A stretch of 64,000 bases of DNA from Wagnerdoeblera sp046292685 (GTDB taxonomy: Bacteria; Pseudomonadota; Alphaproteobacteria; Rhodobacterales; Rhodobacteraceae), in assembly GCF_046292685.1 (NCBI RefSeq), contig NZ_JBKBQM010000011.1:5869-69868 (forward strand), given 5' to 3'. The notes beneath the pieces are model-generated. The model had not been told where the DNA came from. It saw only the letters and a list, made by a program, of their open reading frames with translations, and did not search any database. The number at the start of each line of letters is the position of its first letter. Positions within the stretch are counted from its first letter, which is position 1. Below, in pieces: positions 52,941 through 60,106 of this stretch. A program made the position numbers and the translations under genes.

Positions 52941-54698
52941 TCAGTCGCCCGGCGCGGTGCGCACGGCCAGTTCCTCGATGGCGTCCAGCACCTCGGGCCA
53001 GCGTGCAAAGGCCAGAAGCTGCCCGGTAAAGGCCAGGAAGCGCACGTCCAGATGCGGATAATCCTCCATCAGTTCGCGGATCGTCTGCACCGGGGTCTGC
53101 GGGTCCTGGTCGGCCTGCAACAGCCGGACTGGCACACGCGCGGCATGCACCACCGCCGACCAGTCGCGTTCCGACCCCAGCGCCTCGCGGGTAAAGGCCT
53201 CGGGCCCGTTGCCGCCGGGCACCAGCAGCGTCATGCCGGCCCCGGCCAGAACCGCCGCCCGGATTTCGGGGTCGTCGAAGGCGGCCATGTCGGCCGCGGA
53301 CCCGCTGTTGACCTTGCGAAAGAATGCCTCGGGCCCCAGGCTGCGCACCAGCGAGAACCCGGCCTTGACGATGAAGGGCAGAACCTTGGGCGCATAGCGC
53401 GCGTTGGCCAGCACGAAGCGTTGCCACTTGTCCATGCGTTCGTACTGTGCGGGGGTGCGCAAGGGCAGCTGGGCGGCACAGCCCAGAACCGCGCGGATCA
53501 GGTCGGGGCGCAGCTGCGACAGTTTCAGCGCAAAGCGCAGGTCGGCGCCTTGTGTCATCGCCACGGCCTGCGTCAGGCCCAGATGATCCATCACCGCCGC
53601 GTAGTCCGCCACCACCCCGGCCAGATGATCCACCCCGCCCGGCAGCCCGGTCGTGCCGCCATACCAGGCGCGGAACGGCACCACCACGCGCAGGCCCCGC
53701 GCACGGGCGGCCTGTTCGGCCCGGGCCGGCCAGCGGACCAGCCCGTAATCCAGATGCATGTAGAGCACCGGCAGACCGGCCGGGTCGCCGAACTCGATCC
53801 ACTCCAGCCGCCGCCCGGCCGTCACCCGCATCGACTGCACCGGCAGCGGCGCGAGCCCCGCCACGGGTGCGGTTTCGTGCGTTCGCGCCCCCGGCACCAG
53901 CGCCACATCCATCAGCCCCAGAACCACCCGCATCAGCTCCGGCTGGCTGTGGGTTTCGGTCTTGGCCAGGATCGAGCGAACCTGCGTGCGCACCGTTTCC
54001 ACCGACCGGCCGCGGGCCTCGGCGATGTCCTTCAACGAGTGCCCCAGGGTCAGGCCGCGCACGATGCCGGCTTCGGTGGCGGTCAGCCCGAAGGCTTCCT
54101 GCAAGGTTTCGTCGAAACCTTCGGGCCAGACCAGTTCGCTGAACATCACCAGCGCCAGCGGCTGCGTGCGGTCGCTGTGCACCGGGCCGATCCGCACGAT
54201 GACCACCGCGCCGCTGGCCCGGCTGCGCATCCGCAGCGTCAGCACCTTTTCCGCGCGCCCGCCCGCCACCTTGCGGATCGCGGCGCGCAACGTGTCGATA
54301 TCTTCGGGTTCGAAGGGCAAGGCCGCGATCGGCCCGCCTTCGACGATGCCCAGCGCGGTTTGGGCCGGGCGATTGCAGGCCATGACCAGCGCCCCGCCAT
54401 CGGCGAGCAGGGCCGCGACCCGCGGCAGGTCGTCCAGCACCGAGCGGTAGCCGCCATCCGCGCCGGCCGGGCGGAAGCGGTCCAGAAAGACGCCGGCGCG
54501 TTCCAGATGCGGCACCACCTGGGGGCCGTCGGGGGCAACACCCGAGCCGCGCAAGGGGGCGGCCCGACCTTCCCAGGCATCCAGCAGGTCTTCCAGCCGC
54601 ACCGGGTCCAGCGCGACATCGTAGATGCGGTCGACGATCTCGGCCTTGTGCTCGCGCCCGGGGTCGGCGGCGGGTGGCAAGGGGTCGGATGCGCTCAT
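52941..54698 (-). CDS. LuxR-type regulator fused to a degenerate alpha/beta hydrolase
   Basis: 585 residues. The N-terminal 190 residues look PAS-like. A LuxR-type helix-turn-helix follows (about 200-262: FGLTATEAGIVRGLTLGHSL, SVETVRTQVRSILAKT). Residues about 285-580 are an alpha/beta hydrolase fold (GDPAGLPVLYMHLDYG). The nucleophile elbow reads AMTQGAD, so the usual serine is Gln383; the usual GH histidine reads GQ (Gln560); the acid Asp530/532 remains. It is therefore probably a ligand sensor, not an enzyme. A palindrome lies upstream, and its own terminator follows. Confidence 0.8.
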   Translation of the reverse strand: MSASDPLPPAADPGREHKAEIVDRIYDVALDPVRLEDLLDAWEGRAAPLRGSGVAPDGPQVVPHLERAGVFLDRFRPAGADGGYRSVLDDLPRVAALLADGGALVMACNRPAQTALGIVEGGPIAALPFEPEDIDTLRAAIRKVAGGRAEKVLTLRMRSRASGAVVIVRIGPVHSDRTQPLALVMFSELVWPEGFDETLQEAFGLTATEAGIVRGLTLGHSLKDIAEARGRSVETVRTQVRSILAKTETHSQPELMRVVLGLMDVALVPGARTHETAPVAGLAPLPVQSMRVTAGRRLEWIEFGDPAGLPVLYMHLDYGLVRWPARAEQAARARGLRVVVPFRAWYGGTTGLPGGVDHLAGVVADYAAVMDHLGLTQAVAMTQGADLRFALKLSQLRPDLIRAVLGCAAQLPLRTPAQYERMDKWQRFVLANARYAPKVLPFIVKAGFSLVRSLGPEAFFRKVNSGSAADMAAFDDPEIRAAVLAGAGMTLLVPGGNGPEAFTREALGSERDWSAVVHAARVPVRLLQADQDPQTPVQTIRELMEDYPHLDVRFLAFTGQLLAFARWPEVLDAIEELAVRTAPGD

Positions 54699-54720
54699 GT
54701 CACCAGCCGGAAAATCGCTC

Positions 54721-54738
54721 GATTCGGGGCCCTGAATC
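54721..54738. promoter_or_regulatory. 18-base near-palindrome upstream of the LuxR-type gene
   Basis: GATTC-GGGGCCCT-GAATC is symmetric except for one base pair and is centred about 30 bases before the regulator's ATG. It could be its own binding site. Inference from symmetry and position only. Confidence 0.4.
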
Positions 54739-54801
54739 CTTTCCGAGATTGCGCTTTTTTCCGCACCTGCGGCAACCCGCCTTTCGGCCGGCGTTGCGCC
54801 G

Positions 54802-54816
54802 GGCTAGGGTCGGCCC
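54802..54816 (+). promoter_or_regulatory. Probable -10 region of the glutathione S-transferase gene
   Basis: GGCTAGGGTCGGCCC lies 26 bases before the ATG and is identical to the element before pepA (19970-19984). Confidence 0.4.
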
Positions 54817-54841
54817 CGGGCACGCAACAGGGAGCCACGCG

Positions 54842-55501
54842 ATGCTGACGATCTACGGGTGTTTCCGGTCCCGCGCCACGCGGCCGATCTGGCTGCTTTA
54901 CGAAACCGGCACCGGGTTCGACCACGTTCCGGTGATCCAGTCCTACCGGCTGGCCGACCCGGGCGCGGCCGATGCGCCGCTGCACACGGCGTCTGCGGCC
55001 TTTCTTGCGGTCAATCCGCAAGGCCAGATCCCGGCGATGCGCGACGGCGACCTTGTGCTGACCGAGTCGCTTGGCATCACGCTCTATCTGGCGCGCAAGT
55101 TCGGCGGCGACCTTGGCCCGCGCGATCTGGCCGAGGAGGCGCTGGCCACGCAATGGGCGCTGGTGGGGGCCACCGCGGTGGAAACCCCGGCGCTCGAGAT
55201 CCTCCAGGTCCACGGCAAGGGTCTGGCCGGCACCGAGGAAGGCGCGCGCAGCATCGCCGCCGCGCAAGCCACGCTGCGCCGCCCCTTTGCCCGCATCGAA
55301 AGCCACCTGGCCGGCAACGGCTGGATGATGGGCGGCCGCTTTACCGTGGCCGATATCGTGCTGGCCGAATGCGTGCGCTACGCCACCGCCGAGCCGGGCA
55401 CGCTCGACCCTTACCTCGCGCTGAAGGACTGGCTGGCGCGCTGCCACGCCCGCCCGGCCTTTCAGCGACTCTGGGCCGCGCGCAACGCCGAACCGATGTG
55501 A
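54842..55501 (+). CDS. Glutathione S-transferase family protein
   Basis: A 219-residue GST. The N-terminal thioredoxin-like domain has MLTIYGCFRSRATRPIWLLYE, with NPQGQIPAM and LTESLGITLYLAR forming the glutathione site. The C-terminal helical domain has MGGRFTVADIVLAECVRYA. The cytosolic substrate is unknown. GGGAG precedes the ATG. Confidence 0.9.
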   Translation: MLTIYGCFRSRATRPIWLLYETGTGFDHVPVIQSYRLADPGAADAPLHTASAAFLAVNPQGQIPAMRDGDLVLTESLGITLYLARKFGGDLGPRDLAEEALATQWALVGATAVETPALEILQVHGKGLAGTEEGARSIAAAQATLRRPFARIESHLAGNGWMMGGRFTVADIVLAECVRYATAEPGTLDPYLALKDWLARCHARPAFQRLWAARNAEPM

Positions 55502-55591
55502 TCCGGCCTGCGGCGGGGCAGGCCGCTTGCGCGTCGGCCCCCCCGATGGTCATATGCCCCCCCGTTCCTGCCTGCCCCGAATCGAGGTTCC

Positions 55592-57544
55592 ATGTCCGAT
55601 CTGCTGCCCACCGGCCCCGAAAGCTACGATGCCTCCTCGATCGAGGTGCTCGAAGGGCTGGAGGCCGTGCGCAAGCGCCCCGGCATGTATATCGGCGGCA
55701 CCGACGAACGCGCGTTGCACCACATGGTGGCCGAAATCCTCGACAACGCGATGGACGAGGCCGTGGCCGGCCATGCCACGCGGATCGAGGTGGAGTTGCA
55801 CGCCGACGGCGCCGTCACGGTGCGCGACAACGGCCGCGGCATTCCGGTGGACCCGCACCCGAAGTTTCCCGGCAAGTCGGCGCTGGAAGTGATCTTCTGC
55901 ACGCTGCACGCGGGGGGCAAGTTTTCCAACAAGGCCTATTCGACCAGCGGCGGGCTGAACGGGGTCGGCTCGTCGGTGGTCAACGCGCTGAGCGACCATC
56001 TGCGGGTCGAGGTGGCGCGCAACCGCGAGCTTTACGTCCAGGAATTCAGCCGGGGCAAGCCGCAAGGCGGCATCGCCAAGGTCGGCCCCGCCCCGAACCG
56101 GCGCGGCACCTCGGTGACCTTCCACGCCGATGCCGAAATCTTCGGCAGCCAGCGCCTGAAGCCCGCCCGGCTCTACAAGATGGCGCGGTCCAAGGCCTAC
56201 CTGTTTTCCGGCGTCGAAATCCGCTGGAAATCGGCCATCGCCGATGGCGAAACCCCGACCGAGGCGACATTCCATTTTCCCGGCGGCCTTGCGCAATATC
56301 TGGGCGAGACGCTGGACAAGGTGATGACCTATGCCGACCGCCCCTTTGCCGGCAAGGTCGGGTTCGAGGAAAAATACGGCGTCCCGGGCAGCGTGGAATG
56401 GGCCATCAACTGGACCCCGCTGCGCGACGGGTTCATCCATTCCTACACCAACACCGTGCCCACCCCCGAAGGCGGCACCCACGAGGCAGGGTTCTGGGCC
56501 GCCATCACCAAGGGCATCCGCGCCTATGGCGAGCTGTCGAAGAACCGCAAGGCCGAGCTGGTGACGCGCGAGGACATCATGTCGGGGGGCTGCGCGCTGT
56601 TGTCGATCTTCATCCGCGAACCCAGTTTCGTCGGCCAGACCAAGGACCGGCTTTCGACCGACGAAGCGGCAAAGTGGGTCGAGGGGGCGGTGCGCGACCA
56701 TTTCGACAACTGGCTTGCCTCCGACCCGAAGTCGGCCGGCGCGATCATGGACTTTCTCGTGCTGCGCGCCGAGGAACGCCTGCGCCGCCGCGCCGAAAAG
56801 GAAACCGCCCGCAAGACCGCCACCAAGAAGCTGCGCCTGCCCGGCAAGCTGGTGGATTGTTCGGCCACCAACCGCGACGGCACCGAACTGTTCATCGTCG
56901 AAGGCGACAGTGCCGGCGGCAGCGCCAAGATGGCGCGCGACCGGCACAACCAGGCGCTGTTGCCCTTGCGCGGCAAGATCCTGAACGTGCTGGGGGCCGC
57001 CGGCGGCAAGATGGGCGCCAACCAGGAAATCAGCGATCTCTGCCAGGCGCTTGGCGTGCAGATGGGCTCGAAGTTCAACATCGAGGATCTGCGCTACGAC
57101 AAGATCATCATCATGACCGATGCCGACGTGGACGGTGCGCATATCGCCAGCCTGCTGATGACCTTTTTCTTTACCCAGATGCGCCCGCTGATCGACAAGG
57201 GGCACCTTTACCTCGCTTGCCCGCCGCTGTTTCGCCTGACGCAAGGGGCCCGCCGGGTCTATTGCATCGACGAGGCCGAAAAGGACGAATGGCTGAAACG
57301 GGGCCTTGGCGGCAAGGGCAAGATCGACGTCTCGCGCTTCAAGGGCCTGGGCGAGATGGACGCGAAAGACCTCAAGGACACCACCATGAACCCCGCCACG
57401 CGCAAGCTGATCCGCGTGGCGATCGACGACGAGATCCCGGGCGAAACCGGCGACCTGGTGGAACGGCTGATGGGCAAGAAGCCGGAGCTGCGGTTTCAAT
57501 ACATCCAGGAAAACGCGCGCTTCGTCGAGGACGTGGACGTGTGA
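55592..57544 (+). CDS. parE: DNA topoisomerase IV subunit B
   Basis: A 650-residue ATPase subunit of the decatenating topoisomerase. The GHKL ATP site includes EILDNAMDEAVAG and DNGRGIPV, with RPGMYIGGTD before it; the TOPRIM metal site is EGDSAGGSAKMARDR, and DADVDGAHI follows. The lack of the about 150-residue insert of proteobacterial GyrB, together with the length, argues for ParE. It is not linked to parC here. Confidence 0.93.
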   Translation: MSDLLPTGPESYDASSIEVLEGLEAVRKRPGMYIGGTDERALHHMVAEILDNAMDEAVAGHATRIEVELHADGAVTVRDNGRGIPVDPHPKFPGKSALEVIFCTLHAGGKFSNKAYSTSGGLNGVGSSVVNALSDHLRVEVARNRELYVQEFSRGKPQGGIAKVGPAPNRRGTSVTFHADAEIFGSQRLKPARLYKMARSKAYLFSGVEIRWKSAIADGETPTEATFHFPGGLAQYLGETLDKVMTYADRPFAGKVGFEEKYGVPGSVEWAINWTPLRDGFIHSYTNTVPTPEGGTHEAGFWAAITKGIRAYGELSKNRKAELVTREDIMSGGCALLSIFIREPSFVGQTKDRLSTDEAAKWVEGAVRDHFDNWLASDPKSAGAIMDFLVLRAEERLRRRAEKETARKTATKKLRLPGKLVDCSATNRDGTELFIVEGDSAGGSAKMARDRHNQALLPLRGKILNVLGAAGGKMGANQEISDLCQALGVQMGSKFNIEDLRYDKIIIMTDADVDGAHIASLLMTFFFTQMRPLIDKGHLYLACPPLFRLTQGARRVYCIDEAEKDEWLKRGLGGKGKIDVSRFKGLGEMDAKDLKDTTMNPATRKLIRVAIDDEIPGETGDLVERLMGKKPELRFQYIQENARFVEDVDV

Positions 57545-57873
57545 TCGCTTTCGGGCCAGGGGTGCGCCCGTCTCGTGCCCGGTGCCACGCTGAAACCGGC
57601 GCGGCCCGCGCCCGCCTTCGGGCGATTGTGCGGCGGCAGGCCACCCCTTCCTGCCGCCCGCATCGTGGGGCGAGGCGCTGGCATGACGCCGACCCAAGCC
57701 TTTTCGCAAGGGGCACGGCGGCTGCCGTTCGGCGGTTCAGGCCCGCTTGGCGCCTGTCGCGCGCGGTGCCTCGGGCCTTCCGGCCGCGCGTGACCACGCC
57801 GAGGGCTCCGCCCGCCCCGCGACGCCTGCGGCCAACCCGAACGGACCGGGCCGCCGGCGCCGCGGCCTGATCG
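57545..57873. other. Gene-free gap of 329 bases after parE
   Basis: The only clear structure is a hairpin at 57632-57658 (GGCGGCAGG, 9-base loop, CCTGCCGCC), which may end parE transcription. Short open frames here lack Shine-Dalgarno sites and protein-like composition. I see no RNA gene. Confidence 0.5.
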
Positions 57874-58539
57874 CTACGCCACGACCGGATAGAACGGGCG
57901 GCCCCAGTCTGCTTCGGGGTTCTCCATCATCAGATCGACGAACACCGGAACCAGAAACGCCAGGATTGCCGCCCCGTCGCGCACCTGCGCCCGGTTGACG
58001 CTGCTGTTCCAGGTGGCCCCGCCATGGACCAGCTGGTTGCGCAAGACATAAAGCCGGTCGAAGACGAAGCTCAGCACCCGGGCGCTGTCGCCGGCCTGGA
58101 ACGCCTGCGCGAAGGACCGGGCCGAGGCCCGGAACCGATCCTCCCAATCCCCATAGCCTTCGATCCCGTTGTGGTGCTGCCAGAACGGGTTGAAGACATA
58201 GCGGTTTTCCAGCAGCAGCCGCACCGGCCCCGAAAACCGCTGCCAGACCGCGTTATAGATGCGGTGCTGGTGGTCGAGCGCAGTCAGCCGCCCGAAGAAA
58301 TCCAGAAAGGCCGCACGTTCGCCCTGCGGGATCGGCTGGAACTCGCGTTCATCGGCATAAGCGGCGTTGAAGGCGATCCAGAGAAAGATGAACCGGGCGT
58401 CGTCATCGCCGTTGCAGGCCTCGGCCCGGCCGATCCAGCTGATGGCGCGGTGCACGCGCAGGCCCATCGTCTCGGGGAAGCCCGCCCGGATGGCGCGCTG
58501 TTTTTGCTTGAGGGCGGCGAAGGTCAGGGTCTCGGGCAT
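57874..58539 (-). CDS. HEPN-domain protein (Apea-like), putative RNase
   Basis: A 221-residue helical protein. It has the HEPN catalytic pattern R-x4-H in VLRNQLVHGG near the C-terminus, followed by ATWNSSVNRAQVRDGAAIL, and an upstream helix FIFLWIAFNAAYADERE. HEPN proteins are often RNases in toxin-antitoxin, abortive-infection and other defence systems. The ATG at 58539 is chosen because AAGGA lies 8 bases upstream; one at 58548 is possible. It lies 24 bases downstream of the WYL regulator gene, so the two form an operon. Confidence 0.72.
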   Translation of the reverse strand: MPETLTFAALKQKQRAIRAGFPETMGLRVHRAISWIGRAEACNGDDDARFIFLWIAFNAAYADEREFQPIPQGERAAFLDFFGRLTALDHQHRIYNAVWQRFSGPVRLLLENRYVFNPFWQHHNGIEGYGDWEDRFRASARSFAQAFQAGDSARVLSFVFDRLYVLRNQLVHGGATWNSSVNRAQVRDGAAILAFLVPVFVDLMMENPEADWGRPFYPVVA

Positions 58540-58563
58540 GAAAGGCATCCTTTTGAAATCGCG

Positions 58564-59538
58564 TCACGGCAGGGCGGCAAAATCGCCGCGGCGATGGCCT
58601 GCGACCATGTCGCGCAGCGCCTGCGGGGCCAGCACCTCGACCCGGTCGCCCCATTGGTACAGGTGCCAGGCCATTTCCAGCCAGCCCGCCGCGTGAAACC
58701 GCACGATCAGGCTGCCGTCGTCCTGCGGTTCCAGCACTTGCCGGGGGTGAAAGCGAAAGCCCGCGGCGCGCTCGGCGGCGTCGGGGGCAAAGCGCCAGAC
58801 CACCTCGCCGTATTGCGCCGGATCCTGCCAGACGCCAAAGGCCTGCGCGGCGTAATCGGCGATGTTGAACCCGTCCTGCAGGACAAAGCTTTCGTTCAGC
58901 GTCTCGGCCTCGTGGATCAGGTCGATGCGGAAGTTGCGCACCTCGTCCGCCTTGGCCGGGTCGCGGGCGGCAAGATAGGTCCGGTGGCCCAGAAGCACCC
59001 CGTGCGGTTCCAGGATGCGGGGGCCGGCATCCTGATTGTAGCGCACCCGCAGCCGGAAGGGGCCGCGCAGCGATTCGATGATGGCGTCGAGGATGTCCGG
59101 CTGCAGGCGGACCTTGGGCCCCGGCCGGGTGACCTGGCCCATCGCCATCAGCACGGCTTCGGCATCCGCTTCGACCCGAGCGCGGGCGGGAACCCGCGCC
59201 AGCAGGCCGTCGCGCATATCGTTCAAGGCGCGCGCATGGCGCACCCGACCCTCGGCCTCGGCCGTCCGGGCCGCGATCTCCAGCGCCTCGACCGCGGTTT
59301 CGTGGCGCAGCTGCAATTGCGCCAAGCCGGGGTCGACCAGCCGCCAGCGTCGCTTGCGGTCCTCTCCATCCGCCGCTTCGACATTGCCGAAGGTCTCCTC
59401 CAGCGCATCGGTCATGCGTTGCGCGGTGCGGTGCGAGACGCCGAATTCTTCGCAGATATCCTCCAGGCTGACGCCCCCGCGCCGGGCGGCGGCCATCTTG
59501 GCAAGGCGGATGAGATCCTGGGCTTTGGAAAAGGACAT
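58564..59538 (-). CDS. WYL-domain transcriptional regulator
   Basis: A 324-residue regulator. An N-terminal helix-turn-helix (about 15-55: KMAAARRGGVSLEDICEEFG and VSHRTAQRMTDALEE) is followed by a WYL domain (about 130-215: RVRYNQDAGPR, LLGHRTYLAARDP) and a C-terminal WCX-like part ending DMVAGHRRGDF. WYL regulators of the BrxR/CapW type control defence genes and sense nucleic acids or nucleotides. The ATG at 59538 follows GAGGG; a TTG at 59550 is less likely. Four GCCTGYC half-sites lie just upstream. Confidence 0.88.
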   Translation of the reverse strand: MSFSKAQDLIRLAKMAAARRGGVSLEDICEEFGVSHRTAQRMTDALEETFGNVEAADGEDRKRRWRLVDPGLAQLQLRHETAVEALEIAARTAEAEGRVRHARALNDMRDGLLARVPARARVEADAEAVLMAMGQVTRPGPKVRLQPDILDAIIESLRGPFRLRVRYNQDAGPRILEPHGVLLGHRTYLAARDPAKADEVRNFRIDLIHEAETLNESFVLQDGFNIADYAAQAFGVWQDPAQYGEVVWRFAPDAAERAAGFRFHPRQVLEPQDDGSLIVRFHAAGWLEMAWHLYQWGDRVEVLAPQALRDMVAGHRRGDFAALP

Positions 59539-59549
59539 GAACCCTCGCA

Positions 59550-59651
59550 AGCCTGTCAGGGATTGTCACCCCGGCAGGCTAGAAAGGTTGTTGCGTCCTG
59601 TCGAGCCGATTCCCGAGTGATTTGCATGACGTTCTCCTTGGCTCGGCAGGC
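59550..59651. promoter_or_regulatory. Divergent promoter region with four GCCTGYC half-sites
   Basis: Half-sites: GCCTGTC (59551-59557, +), GGCAGGC (59573-59579, -), TCCTGTC (59596-59602, +) and GGCAGGC (59645-59651, -). They form two inverted pairs; the second pair extends to CCTGTCGAGCC (59597-59607) and GGCTCGGCAGG (59640-59650). Start-to-start spacings are 22, 23 and 49 bases, near whole numbers of two helical turns. Probably the operators of the WYL regulator. Confidence 0.5.
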
Positions 59652-59677
59652 GCACCAGAACATCGAGAGGAAGAACA

Positions 59678-59956
59678 ATGACCGGACGTGTCATCAGGAT
59701 CGAACGGGTTTCGTCGCGGGGCGGGGTGGTCGAAGAACCCGTGGTCACCGCAAAGGGCTATCGGTTGGCCGACCCGGCGCACGGCAAGCACAAGCACCAC
59801 GCCGAAAACGCCACGCATGTTCGGACGCTGCACGAGGCGGCCGCCCTGATCGGCAAGGGCTTTTCGATCTGGATGGGGGCCCGGGGCAAGCGCGCCTCGC
59901 TGATCGCGCCGAAAAGCCTGCGGATCGTGCATGCGGGCGACGCACAGGCCGGCTGA
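59678..59956 (+). CDS. Small basic protein of unknown function (92 residues)
   Basis: I do not recognise this protein. It is basic and His/Lys-rich in the middle (HGKHKHHAENATHV) and ends with a short beta/alpha segment (GFSIWMGARGKRASLIAPKS). It has no signal peptide or membrane segment. The ATG at 59678 follows AGGA at 6-7 bases, which supports translation. It lies between the WYL operators and the large nuclease-helicase gene on the same strand, 150 bases before it, so it probably belongs to the same module. Confidence 0.6.
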   Translation: MTGRVIRIERVSSRGGVVEEPVVTAKGYRLADPAHGKHKHHAENATHVRTLHEAAALIGKGFSIWMGARGKRASLIAPKSLRIVHAGDAQAG

Positions 59957-60106
59957 CGCGGGTGCCCCCTTGCGGCTCGGGCGCGCCGCGGTGTTCCTGC
60001 GCCCGGGCCGGTCGGAATTGACGCCCCGGACGGATATTGAAAAAGCTGCAACCCGACGAGACGATTCCGCTGCGGGTTGCGCGCCTTTCAGATTTCAGGA
60101 CGACCC

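Noticed and set aside
57575..57793. A 72-residue open frame in the gap after parE
   Set aside because: No Shine-Dalgarno site, no recognisable sequence, composition like antisense noise.
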